From the NCBI RefSeq assembly GCF_026340975.1, contig NZ_JAPEOS010000001.1, forward strand, positions 1,758,501 through 1,822,500: DNA of 64,000 bases, read 5' to 3'. The notes under the pieces were generated by a model. The model saw only the letters and a list, made by a program, of their open reading frames with translations. It was not told the DNA's origin and made no database searches. The translations under genes and the position numbers were made by a program. Source of the stretch: Streptomyces sp. NBC_01214. Lineage in GTDB: Bacteria; Actinomycetota; Actinomycetes; Streptomycetales; Streptomycetaceae. Below are positions 16,908-24,552 of the stretch, in pieces (position 1 is the stretch's first letter; every line of letters starts with the position of its first letter).

Positions 16908-18880
16908 ACCAAGGAGAGGACGGCTTGCCCATGACGACCGAAGAAGGCAGGTACGCTGCCGCCGACGCACAGCGGGAGCGGCTGGCCGAGATGTGCCGCG
17001 GGGCGCAGAAGGCCGCCGAGCAGATCGGCAACAACGGTGCCGTCAACGACGTGGCGGCGCTGCTCGAACGGATCGAGAACCAGGTCTTCCACGTGATGGT
17101 GGTCGGGGACTTCAACCGGGGGAAGTCCACCTTCGTCAACGCCCTGCTGGGAGACCGGGTGCTGCCGGTCAAGGCGGTGCCCGCCACGGCCGTGATCACC
17201 GAGGTCAGGTTCGGCGAATCGCCGGCCGCACTGCTGTGGACCGAGGACACGGACGAGCCCGAGGCGGTCGACCCGGCCCGGCTCATCGAACTCATCACGG
17301 TGAACAACGCGACGGGCGCCGAGCGCAGCCCGTACGTCATGGCCGAAGTGTCCTGGCCGCTGGAGCTGTGCCGCCACAACGTCGTACTGATCGACTCGCC
17401 CGGCCTCAACGCGTACGCGACCCACGACGGCATCACCCTCACTCACCTCAGCAAAGCGGATGCGGTGATCTTCCTGCAGCATGCGATCGCCCCGATGAGC
17501 ATCAGCGAGTCCGATTTTTTGGAGAAGTACCTGAGTGCGTACGACCCGTTCTTCGTGTTCACCTACTTCGACGCCATCGACGATCACGAGCGCGACGACG
17601 TCGTCCACTCGGCCCGGCGACGCATCACCACGCTGCGGGGCGAGGACAGGGACGAGGGCCGGTTCTTCTTCGTCGACGCCAAGTCGGCGCTGCGCGCCCG
17701 CATGGCCGAGGACGACGGGGCGTTCCGCCGCACCGGCGTGGACGCGGTGGAGAGGCAGCTGGAGCGTTACCTCGTGACCGATCGCCACAAGGTCAAGTTG
17801 CTCGCCCCGGCCCGTACCCTGCGCGACGTCGCCCAGGAACTGCGCCACAACATCCCCTCCGAGCTGAAGATGCTCGAGTCGGAGAAAGCTGACCTCGAAC
17901 GGAACTGGACCGCGGCCCAGCAGCCCGTCAAGGAGCTGGAGGCGCTGGCCCGCCAGATCTCCTTGGACATCCGCAACCAGACCCGTGAGCTGCAGGACCG
18001 GGTGGAGAGCCTGCTCGGGGGCTTCCTCACGGGCATCGCCGACGAGGCGCTCCCCATCGCACAGAGCGTCGACATCACGACCAAGCTCGGCATGAACCCC
18101 CTGAAGGCCAAGGAACGCGCCGGGCAGGTGGCGGACGAGATCGCCAACGGCACGGTGAAGGCCATGGAGGAGAAGGTCGCCCTCTGGGTGACCGGGTCGC
18201 TGAAACTGGTGATCGAGCAGGAGCGGGAGCGGCTCGCCAAGCGGCTGAACGCCGAACTCGTCGCTTTCGACGAGTCACTGGCCAAGCTGCGGATCGAACT
18301 GCAGGGGGCGTCCGGCGCGGCCGTCGGGGGAGATCTGGAAGCCCAACCCCTGACCCGGTTCCTGGCGGGCGTGGGCGGGTGGGCGATCGGCGGGCCGGCG
18401 GGTGTTCTGGTCGGGACACAGTTCGGGGCGAAGGAGGCGTTGCGTACGGTCCTGCCCTCTCTTGGCGTCGCCCTGGCCTGGTTGTTCACCCCGTTCGGAT
18501 TGCCGACGTTGGTTGCGGCCTGGATCGCTCAAGGCTTCTTCCAGGTCAATTTCGCCGGTGACCGCGTGGAGAAGAAGATGCGGGAGGAGATCGGTTGCGC
18601 GATGGCCACCCAGCTGCGGATTGCGGCACCCACGCAGGCGCGGGAGGCCGCACGGGCCTTCGCAGCGAAGACGATGGAGCCCTTGGAGAGGCAGATCAGC
18701 CACGCCATGTCCTCCCGGATCGAGGAACTCACCCGCAGCGTGGTCTCCGCCCGGGCGGCCCTGGACAAGGGCGAGGATGCAGTCGAACAGCGCCGCACCG
18801 AACTGAGCCGGCTGGATGACCGCCTGAGCCGGGTCGACGAAGAGACCGGTGACCTCATCGCCGAGTTGACGAGGATGTGA
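16904..18880 (+). CDS. Dynamin-like GTPase 3
   Basis: 658 aa. G1 is GDFNRGKS (68-75), VPATAVITEV covers G2, G3 is DSPG (164-167), and the G4 position is TYFD (220-223), again without the lysine. The helical middle region contains NQTRELQDRVESLLGGF. Residues ~485-550 carry two hydrophobic segments (GVGGWAIGGPAGVLVG and LGVALAWLFTPFGLPTLVAAWI) suited to a membrane-inserting paddle. A C-terminal coiled coil ends the protein. The ATG at 16904 overlaps the previous stop and has GGAGG seven bases upstream; an internal ATG at 16931 is a weaker alternative. It is closer to GTPase 2 than to 1 around the P-loop (G-[ED]-F-N-R-G-K-S). Confidence 0.87.
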   Translation: MNQGEDGLPMTTEEGRYAAADAQRERLAEMCRGAQKAAEQIGNNGAVNDVAALLERIENQVFHVMVVGDFNRGKSTFVNALLGDRVLPVKAVPATAVITEVRFGESPAALLWTEDTDEPEAVDPARLIELITVNNATGAERSPYVMAEVSWPLELCRHNVVLIDSPGLNAYATHDGITLTHLSKADAVIFLQHAIAPMSISESDFLEKYLSAYDPFFVFTYFDAIDDHERDDVVHSARRRITTLRGEDRDEGRFFFVDAKSALRARMAEDDGAFRRTGVDAVERQLERYLVTDRHKVKLLAPARTLRDVAQELRHNIPSELKMLESEKADLERNWTAAQQPVKELEALARQISLDIRNQTRELQDRVESLLGGFLTGIADEALPIAQSVDITTKLGMNPLKAKERAGQVADEIANGTVKAMEEKVALWVTGSLKLVIEQERERLAKRLNAELVAFDESLAKLRIELQGASGAAVGGDLEAQPLTRFLAGVGGWAIGGPAGVLVGTQFGAKEALRTVLPSLGVALAWLFTPFGLPTLVAAWIAQGFFQVNFAGDRVEKKMREEIGCAMATQLRIAAPTQAREAARAFAAKTMEPLERQISHAMSSRIEELTRSVVSARAALDKGEDAVEQRRTELSRLDDRLSRVDEETGDLIAELTRM

Positions 18881-20238
18881 TGGCCCGGTACCGCAGGCGG
18901 TTGTGCCTGGCCGTGGACCTGCGCCAGTACAGCCGTCACGGCTACCGCGCGCAGGAGGACGCGCAGCACCGGCTCCGACTCGTGGTCGAGCACGCGCTGC
19001 GCCGGTCCCGGGTGCTGCGCGTCCGTGCCCAGCAGCAGGTGCAGGGAGACGGCCAACTCGTCCTCTTCCCCGCCAGGATCGATGCTGTACGCGTGGTCCC
19101 CGCGCTGGTCCACGGCCTGCGGGACGGTCTCTACCAAGCGAACCGCACGCCCGGCGCCTTCGGCCGGATGCGGATGCGGGCCGCCCTCGCGATGGGATCG
19201 GTCTCCCGGGCCGACCGCGGGTACCTGGGCGACTCCGTCGTCCTGGTCAACCGGCTGGTCGACTCCGACGGACTGCGCGGCGCCCTCGAGGACGAAGAGG
19301 GGAGCGACCTGGCGCTGGCCGTGCCGGACGACATGTACCGGGACGTGATCCTGCCCGACGGGCGGGGGCTGGCCGCCGAGTTCCGCCGGATCGAGGTGGC
19401 CATCGAGAAGAAGGAATTCGCCAGCGGCGCCTGGCTCCACGTGCCGCCCTCGGCTCCCGTCCGGGATCCCCGGCCGGAGCCGGTGATCTGGGGACATTCC
19501 CCGACCCGTACGGCGATGCGCGAGTTCGTCGTCCCGGCGCTGGGCGCCGCCCACTTGGCGGCCACGGTGTTTTCGCACGGTCCGGCGCTGCGGGAGTGGG
19601 TGCTGGGGGGCTCCGACACCGGCGTCTCGTACGGGGGCGGGGACCGGGACTTCGAGGACACGGACGGCACGGACGGCACGGACAGCACGGACGGTACGGA
19701 CGTGCGCGATGACGTTCGGGCCGAAGGACATCACCCGGGGCGGCACCGGTCGGGCGCCCACCACGGGAGCGGGCCTCACGCGAGCGGCCACGCCGGAGCC
19801 CCCCGGCCCCCGGGCCCGCACCACGCCCCTGCGCACCACGGAGATCCGCACCACCACGATCCCCATCACGCCGATCCGCACCACCAGGACGGGCACCACG
19901 CCGATCCGCACCACCAGGACCCGCACCACCAGGACCCGCATCACGCCGATCCGCATCACGCCGATCCGCATCACGCCGATCCGCATCACGCGGATCCTTA
20001 CCACCAGGACCCGCACCATGCGGATCCTTACCACCAGGACCCGCACCATGCGGATCCTTACCACCAGGACCCGCACCATGCGGATCCGTACCACCAGGAC
20101 CCGCATCACGACGATCCGTACCACCAGGATCCGTACCACCAGGACGGACATCACGACGATCCGGGCCACCACGACCCCGGTCACCACGACCCCGGTCACC
20201 ACGACCTCGGGCACCACTTCCACCACGGCGGGCACTGA
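18880..20238 (+). CDS. Class III nucleotidyl cyclase-like protein with His/Asp/Pro repeat tail
   Basis: 452 aa. Residues ~8-190 resemble a cyclase homology domain: LAVDLRQYSRHG (D13 at the first metal position), VQGDGQLVLFP (D57 at the second), and MRAALAMGSV...GYLGDSVVLVNRL, where the transition-state Arg (R125) aligns but the usual Asn is Val, so activity is doubtful. A segment ending EFRRIEVAIEKKEFASGAWLHVP recalls a group of actinobacterial conflict-associated cyclase-like proteins I know of. Residues 200-280 are a linker with GTD repeats, and residues ~284-452 are dozens of HHADP/YHQDP units, a potential Zn/Ni/Co-binding tail. The ATG overlaps the stop of GTPase 3 (TGATG), so it belongs to the dynamin operon. 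Confidence 0.6.
   Translation: MARYRRRLCLAVDLRQYSRHGYRAQEDAQHRLRLVVEHALRRSRVLRVRAQQQVQGDGQLVLFPARIDAVRVVPALVHGLRDGLYQANRTPGAFGRMRMRAALAMGSVSRADRGYLGDSVVLVNRLVDSDGLRGALEDEEGSDLALAVPDDMYRDVILPDGRGLAAEFRRIEVAIEKKEFASGAWLHVPPSAPVRDPRPEPVIWGHSPTRTAMREFVVPALGAAHLAATVFSHGPALREWVLGGSDTGVSYGGGDRDFEDTDGTDGTDSTDGTDVRDDVRAEGHHPGRHRSGAHHGSGPHASGHAGAPRPPGPHHAPAHHGDPHHHDPHHADPHHQDGHHADPHHQDPHHQDPHHADPHHADPHHADPHHADPYHQDPHHADPYHQDPHHADPYHQDPHHADPYHQDPHHDDPYHQDPYHQDGHHDDPGHHDPGHHDPGHHDLGHHFHHGGH
19819..20235 (+). repeat. Tandem repeats coding the His-rich tail
   Basis: The basic unit is 12-15 bp (CAC-CAC/CAT-x-GAT/GAC-CCG). A higher-order 30-bp unit coding HADPYHQDPH occurs four times in near-perfect tandem around 19990-20110. 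All three forward frames and the complementary strand stay open through the repeat, a property of the repeat and not of extra genes. Such a tract should be prone to copy-number change. Confidence 0.9.
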
Positions 20239-20255
20239 CTGACGGCCGAACGCGC

Positions 20256-20276
20256 CCCGGCTGTCCGAGAGCCGGG
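20256..20276. terminator. Hairpin between the convergent cyclase-like and Crp genes
   Basis: CCCGGCT pairs with AGCCGGG around a 7-base loop, 18 bases past the cyclase-like stop and 11 bases before the end of the Crp gene. It probably serves both transcripts. Confidence 0.45.
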
Positions 20277-20287
20277 CTGAAGTGCGT

Positions 20288-21097
20288 CTACACCGGCCGC
20301 GGCGTCGGGCGGGTGGGTGCGGTGGTCGCCGCGGCGAGCCCGTGGCCGATGCCCGCGGGGACGTTCCGTTGAGGGGCGTCCCCGTCGGCGACGACCGTCA
20401 GGACCGAAAGGTCTCTGACCAGGACCCGACGGTAGCCGGTCTCGACGACGCCCCGCTCGCGCAGGGAACGCAGTTCCCGGTGCACACTCGGTTCGGAGGC
20501 GCCGACGAGCTCCGCCAACTCGGGCTGCGTGAGCGACACCCCGATCGAGACACCGGTCGCGCAGGGGTGCCCGTACGCCCGGGCCAACTCGAGCAGGACC
20601 CGGGCCACCCGTGTCCCCACCGGGCAACCGCCGAAATCCTGCCGTCGCCGTGTCGCCCAGCGCAGCTTCCCGGCCACCGTGCACATCACGGCCTGCGCCG
20701 CCTCCTCGTACGTCGCGAGGAGGTCCAGGAACGGCTGCCGGGCTATCAGTTTCGCGCTGCCCGTACCGGCGGCCACGACCGTGGCGACCCGGGGCTGGGC
20801 ATCGAAACAGGCCAGCTCGCCGACGAGGTCCCCACCGGCCCGGACCGCCAACAGCCCCTCGCGATCGTCCTGCGTCCGGGCCAGCACCTTGTACCAGCCG
20901 CTGAGCAGGAGGAACACGTACGAGCCGTACTCGCCCTCCCGCAGTAATCGTTCGCCCCGCTCGAAACGCACTTCCCGACCGAGCCGGACCAGCTGTTCGC
21001 GGGGTTCCTCGGAGAGCCGGCCGAGAAGACTCGCCGCTGGCCAGTGACCGTGCCCCGGCCGTTGAGCGGATCCGCCGCCCCCCATAGGTAACGTCAT
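20288..21097 (-). CDS. Crp/Fnr family transcriptional regulator
   Basis: 269 aa. A cyclic-nucleotide-binding domain (~25-140) contains the phosphate-binding cassette GELACFDAQPRVATVV, with the Gly-Glu-Leu and Arg-x-Ala-Thr positions that contact cAMP ribose and phosphate in CRP. A dimerisation helix and a winged helix-turn-helix follow (LTQPELAELVGASEPSVHRELRSLRERGVV, ~205-235). The C-terminal ~35 residues are a disordered Pro/Ala tail. The ATG at 21097 has GAGGGG eight bases upstream, so upstream in-frame codons are not used. It converges with the cyclase-like gene of the dynamin operon. A regulatory link is possible but not shown. Confidence 0.88.
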   Translation of the reverse strand: MTLPMGGGGSAQRPGHGHWPAASLLGRLSEEPREQLVRLGREVRFERGERLLREGEYGSYVFLLLSGWYKVLARTQDDREGLLAVRAGGDLVGELACFDAQPRVATVVAAGTGSAKLIARQPFLDLLATYEEAAQAVMCTVAGKLRWATRRRQDFGGCPVGTRVARVLLELARAYGHPCATGVSIGVSLTQPELAELVGASEPSVHRELRSLRERGVVETGYRRVLVRDLSVLTVVADGDAPQRNVPAGIGHGLAAATTAPTRPTPRPV

Positions 21098-21372
21098 GTA
21101 CGGGACCCCTCGAATCACTGTTCGTTTTCGGCGGAGATGCCTGGAGATGCCTCCTGCTGGCCCATTGTGTGCCGACCCGATGGTTCGGGCCATGAGAATG
21201 ACTGTTTTGTTGTTGCGTTCGGTGTTTTTGCCGTCGCGCTCGGTGGGAGCGGGTGGCGCTCGCGGCTCCGGACGTGCCGCGGTACGGCTCGTGACCCCGT
21301 GCCCCCGTGGGCCCGCGGACCCGTACCCCCGGCCGAGGGGTGCCGGGGGTACGGGAGCCGGAGCCGGGTGGG

Positions 21373-22530
21373 TCAGAAGTCCTCCGTCTCGTCCGTGAGG
21401 TGGCGCAGTACGTCCGTCAGGTCCTGCCGACGGGCGAACACCACCCGCTGGCGGTGGGCGCCCGAGCCGTCGCGCAGGAGGCCCGCCAGGGTCTTCGCGG
21501 CGTGGTCGAGGTCGCCGGCGGCGGCCAGTTCGGGGGCGACCAGGTCCAGCAGGGCCTCCGCGAGGTCCGCCGCGGGGAGTTCCGTCCCCGTGTACGGGTC
21601 GAGGCCGAAGCCCTCCAGGCCGTCGTGGGCCGCCCGCCAGCGCGCGAGGCGCAGTACGTCGTCCCGTACGGCCGGTTCGGGCCGGCGCTCCGCGATCTCG
21701 CGCAGCGCCGTGGAGACCAGCGCGCGGGCCAGTTCGGCCTGGAGGACGGCCGAGTCGATGTCCGGGGACATGTCGGGCGCCCGGATCTCGAGCGTCGGCC
21801 AGTGTCCGGAGGGGCGGAGGTCCCAGTAGACCATCTTGGTGTCCAGGGCCGCCCCGGAGCCGAGCAGGGACTGCACCGAGCGCCGGAAGTGCGCCGTGGA
21901 CGTGAAGTGCGGGGGCAGGCCCGCCGAGGGCCAGCCGGACCAGGCCATCGCCCGCCAGCTGGCATGACCGGTGTCACGGCCGCCCCAGAACGGCGAGTTG
22001 GCGGCCAGCGCGATCAGCGTGGGCAGCCAGGGTCTGATCCGGTTGGACACGGCCACCGCCGTGTCCACGTCGAGCGTGCCGATGTGGATGTGGCGGCCGC
22101 AGCTGACCAGCGTGTCGGTGAGCGCGCCGAAGCGGCGGTGCTGCTCGCGCTGGCGCGGCTCGTCGTCGGTCAGGTGCAGCGGCCCCTCCACGGCGACGAC
22201 CGGCGAGGGGGCGGCCAGTAGCCGGCAGCCGTGGGCGCGGGCGGCCCGGCCGACGGTGCGCCGCAGGGCGGCGAGCTCGGCGCGCAGCGAGGCCGCCGAG
22301 TGGGCTATCGGGGTGGATATCTCCACCTGGTAGCGGGTGCCCTCGGGGTGGAGTTCGCCGGGCAGCCCGCCGGCCGTCGCCAGGACCAGCGGGGCGGCGG
22401 GAACCACCCGGAAGCTGCGGGCGTCGACGAGCAGGAACTCCTCCTCGACGCCGACGGTGAGGGGGACGGTGGGGCGCACCGTGTTCTGCGTCGTGCCGGT
22501 GCTCGTGGTGCTGTTGCCAGGTTCGATCAC
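21373..22530 (-). CDS. Carboxylate-amine ligase, glutamate-cysteine ligase 2 (YbdK) family
   Basis: 385 aa. It begins TVGVEEEFLLVDARSF, the E-E-E-F motif of the GCS2 fold. HPEGTRYQVEISTPI and CGRHIHIGTLD are metal/substrate-binding strands, and the C-terminal half has LEIRAPDMSPDIDSAVLQAELARALV. The family makes ATP-dependent gamma-glutamyl or related amide bonds; the natural substrate of most YbdK proteins is unknown. Mycothiol producers do not use glutathione, so glutathione synthesis is not assumed. Monocistronic, ~275 bp upstream of the Crp gene on the same strand. Confidence 0.85.
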   Translation of the reverse strand: MIEPGNSTTSTGTTQNTVRPTVPLTVGVEEEFLLVDARSFRVVPAAPLVLATAGGLPGELHPEGTRYQVEISTPIAHSAASLRAELAALRRTVGRAARAHGCRLLAAPSPVVAVEGPLHLTDDEPRQREQHRRFGALTDTLVSCGRHIHIGTLDVDTAVAVSNRIRPWLPTLIALAANSPFWGGRDTGHASWRAMAWSGWPSAGLPPHFTSTAHFRRSVQSLLGSGAALDTKMVYWDLRPSGHWPTLEIRAPDMSPDIDSAVLQAELARALVSTALREIAERRPEPAVRDDVLRLARWRAAHDGLEGFGLDPYTGTELPAADLAEALLDLVAPELAAAGDLDHAAKTLAGLLRDGSGAHRQRVVFARRQDLTDVLRHLTDETEDF

Positions 22531-22744
22531 TACGCCTCCCTGGACATACGAGTCTTTTCATCATGAGCTGAACCCGAGGTGAGGAGCGCACGTCGATTCG
22601 GTCAAATGTCCGGTGATAGTGGCGAGTTACCGGTAATGCTCCGCCCGGTCCGGGAGTCCGGAGCAGGGTGTGGCGACTGTTGCCGGTGTGTGAAGGGGCC
22701 GAAATTCCAGGAGGGCGGCGGACGGCCAGTGGTTATCATCCGCT

Positions 22745-24007
22745 GTGACCCCGACGACCGCCCCGCCTCAGCTCTGGCAGCGCATATTCGCCGACCTCAC
22801 CCCGCTGAGCGCATCCGCGGACTACCGGCGGCTGTGGTTCGGCGGCACCATCTCGTGGGTCGGCCAGGCGATGACCACCCTCGCGATCTCGCTCCAGGTC
22901 TACGACATCACCGGGTCCAGCTTCTCCGTCGGGCTCGTCGGCCTCTTCTCGCTCGTCCCGCTCGTCGTCTTCGGCCTCTACGGCGGCGCGATCGCCGACA
23001 CCGTCGACCGCCGCACCCTCGGCCTCTACAGCTCGATGGGCTCCGCCGCGCTGTCGGTCGTGCTCGCCGCCGCCGCGCTGCTCGACTTCCACCGCGTCTG
23101 GTTCCTGTACGCCGTCGTCGCGCTCCAGGCGGTCTGCGGGGCGCTCACCGGACCGGCGCGGTCCGCCATGATCCCGAGGCTGCTCCCGGTCGAGCAGCTG
23201 CCCGCTGCCAACGCCCTGAACTCGATGACCATGACCTTCGGGTCGATGGTCGGCCCGGCCCTCGGCGGGGTCATCGTCACCGTCGCGGGCTACGGGACCG
23301 CCTACCTGATCGACGTCGTCACCTTCAGCGCCGCGCTCTACGCGATGTGGAAGTTGCCGTCGATGAAGCCCGACCGGGCCGAGGGTGCCCGGGGAAGAGC
23401 CTCCGTGCTCGACGGACTGCGCTTCCTCGGCACCCGGCCGAACATCCGGATGACCTTCTTCTCCGACCTGGCCGCCATGGTGCTCGCCCAGCCCAAGGCG
23501 CTGTTCCCGGCCATCGCCGCGCTCTGGTACGGCGGCGGCCCCGGTACCGTCGGCCTGCTGGTCGCCGCGCTGGCCGCCGGGGCGCTGCTCGGCGGGCTGT
23601 TCTCCGGCTGGCAGGGCCGCATCCGCCGGCACGGGCTGGCGATCCTGCTGGCCGTCGCCGGTTGGGGGCTCGCCGTCGCGGCGTTCGGGCTCACCCGGAA
23701 CCTGTGGCTCGGCATGTTCTTCCTGGCCCTGGCCGGGTACGCGGACACCGCCTCGATGGTGTTCCGCACGACCATGCTCCAGGCCGCCACCCCCGACGAC
23801 ATGCGGGGCCGCTTGCAGGGCGTCTTCATCATCGTCGTCGCGGGCGGGCCCCGGCTCGGCGACTTCCTCGCCGGGACCACCGCCGATCTGATCTCCCCGA
23901 CCGTGGCCGTCACGGGCGGCGGGCTGGCCTGCGTACTGGTGCTGGGGCTGCTCGCGCTGCGGTGGCGCAACTTCGCCCGGTACGACGCCCGGTCCCCCCA
24001 GGCCTGA
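22745..24007 (+). CDS. MFS transporter (EntS-like, MFS_3 group)
   Basis: 420 aa from a GTG. About twelve transmembrane segments are visible. The motif-A-like loop is GLYGGAIADTVDRRTLGLYSS, and GPARSAMIPRLLPVEQLPAANALNSMTMTFGSMVGPALGG is the strongly conserved segment of the enterobactin-exporter-like group. These are proton-driven exporters of siderophores or drugs. No siderophore gene is nearby, so substrate is open. Transcribed away from the ligase gene, with a shared ~214-bp intergenic region. Confidence 0.85.
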   Translation: MTPTTAPPQLWQRIFADLTPLSASADYRRLWFGGTISWVGQAMTTLAISLQVYDITGSSFSVGLVGLFSLVPLVVFGLYGGAIADTVDRRTLGLYSSMGSAALSVVLAAAALLDFHRVWFLYAVVALQAVCGALTGPARSAMIPRLLPVEQLPAANALNSMTMTFGSMVGPALGGVIVTVAGYGTAYLIDVVTFSAALYAMWKLPSMKPDRAEGARGRASVLDGLRFLGTRPNIRMTFFSDLAAMVLAQPKALFPAIAALWYGGGPGTVGLLVAALAAGALLGGLFSGWQGRIRRHGLAILLAVAGWGLAVAAFGLTRNLWLGMFFLALAGYADTASMVFRTTMLQAATPDDMRGRLQGVFIIVVAGGPRLGDFLAGTTADLISPTVAVTGGGLACVLVLGLLALRWRNFARYDARSPQA

Positions 24008-24044
24008 CCGCTGGGACCGCCGGGCCGGATGGTGTCCGCTGGCG

Positions 24045-24117
24045 GGTGCCGACGTGCGTGCTGATGTGCGTGCCGACGTGTGTGCCACGTGGGTGTCGAC
24101 GTGCGTGCCGACCCGTG
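24045..24117. repeat. Degenerate GTGCGTGCCGAC-type repeats
   Basis: Several imperfect copies of a 12-15 base unit (GTGCCGACGTGCGTG and variants with GATGTGCGTG, GACGTGTGTG and TCGACGTGCGTG) fill the gap between the convergent MFS and cupin genes. No stable hairpin or coding sequence is evident. Confidence 0.6.
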
Positions 24118-24141
24118 CCGGCTCCGGCACGACCGGCCGGG

Positions 24142-24504
24142 CTACGCGTCCACCGGCTCCCGGGTGCGGTCGCCGCCCTCGGAACCGGTGTTGACGGTGC
24201 CGGCCGGTTCGAAGAGCAGGATCTGCGCCTCCTCCGCCGCCGCCGGGCAGTGTTCGACGCCCCGCGGGACCACGTACATCTCGCCGGGGCCCAGGACCAC
24301 GTCCCCGTCGCGCAGGCGGATCGTCAGGGTGCCCCCGACCACCAGGAAGAGTTCGTCGGTGTCCTCGTGGGCGTGCCAGATGAACTCCCCTTGGAGCCGG
24401 GCTGCCTTGATCTCGTAGTCGTTGACGCGGGCGAGGCGCCGCGGGGCCCACTGCTCGGTGAAACCGGCCAGCTTCTCGGCGATGTTGACCTTGTGTGTCG
24501 TCAT
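24142..24504 (-). CDS. Cupin-domain protein
   Basis: 120 aa. Single cupin: motif 1 is HAHEDTDELFLVVGGTLTIRL and motif 2 is PGEMYVVPRGVEHCP, giving the H-x-H-E-H metal site. The C-terminus ends in an acidic Gly/Thr tail. It may be a sugar isomerase-like or dioxygenase-like enzyme or a sensor; the sequence does not decide. Divergent from the AraC regulator, with starts only 48 bp apart, so the regulator probably controls it. Confidence 0.82.
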   Translation of the reverse strand: MTTHKVNIAEKLAGFTEQWAPRRLARVNDYEIKAARLQGEFIWHAHEDTDELFLVVGGTLTIRLRDGDVVLGPGEMYVVPRGVEHCPAAAEEAQILLFEPAGTVNTGSEGGDRTREPVDA

Positions 24505-24552
24505 GCGGACAGCCTGTCGGCCCGTCCGCGGGCGGTCTTGTACGTTCCTGAC

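Noticed and set aside
18529..20235. Minus-strand frame rich in VVRIRMVRVLVVRI repeats
   Set aside because: It is the complement of the His-rich repeat tract. The sense frame joins a folded domain and the operon, while the antisense has only repeat.
19650..20240. CRISPR-like regularly spaced repeats
   Set aside because: The repeats are in phase with a reading frame and have no unique spacers; they encode the His-Asp-Pro tail.
20290..20340. Candidate attR resembling the 3' end of the CAT tRNA (GGGCGGGTGGG)
   Set aside because: Only a short GC-rich match in inverted sense, inside the Pro-rich tail of the Crp gene. It falls well short of a tRNA-end duplication.
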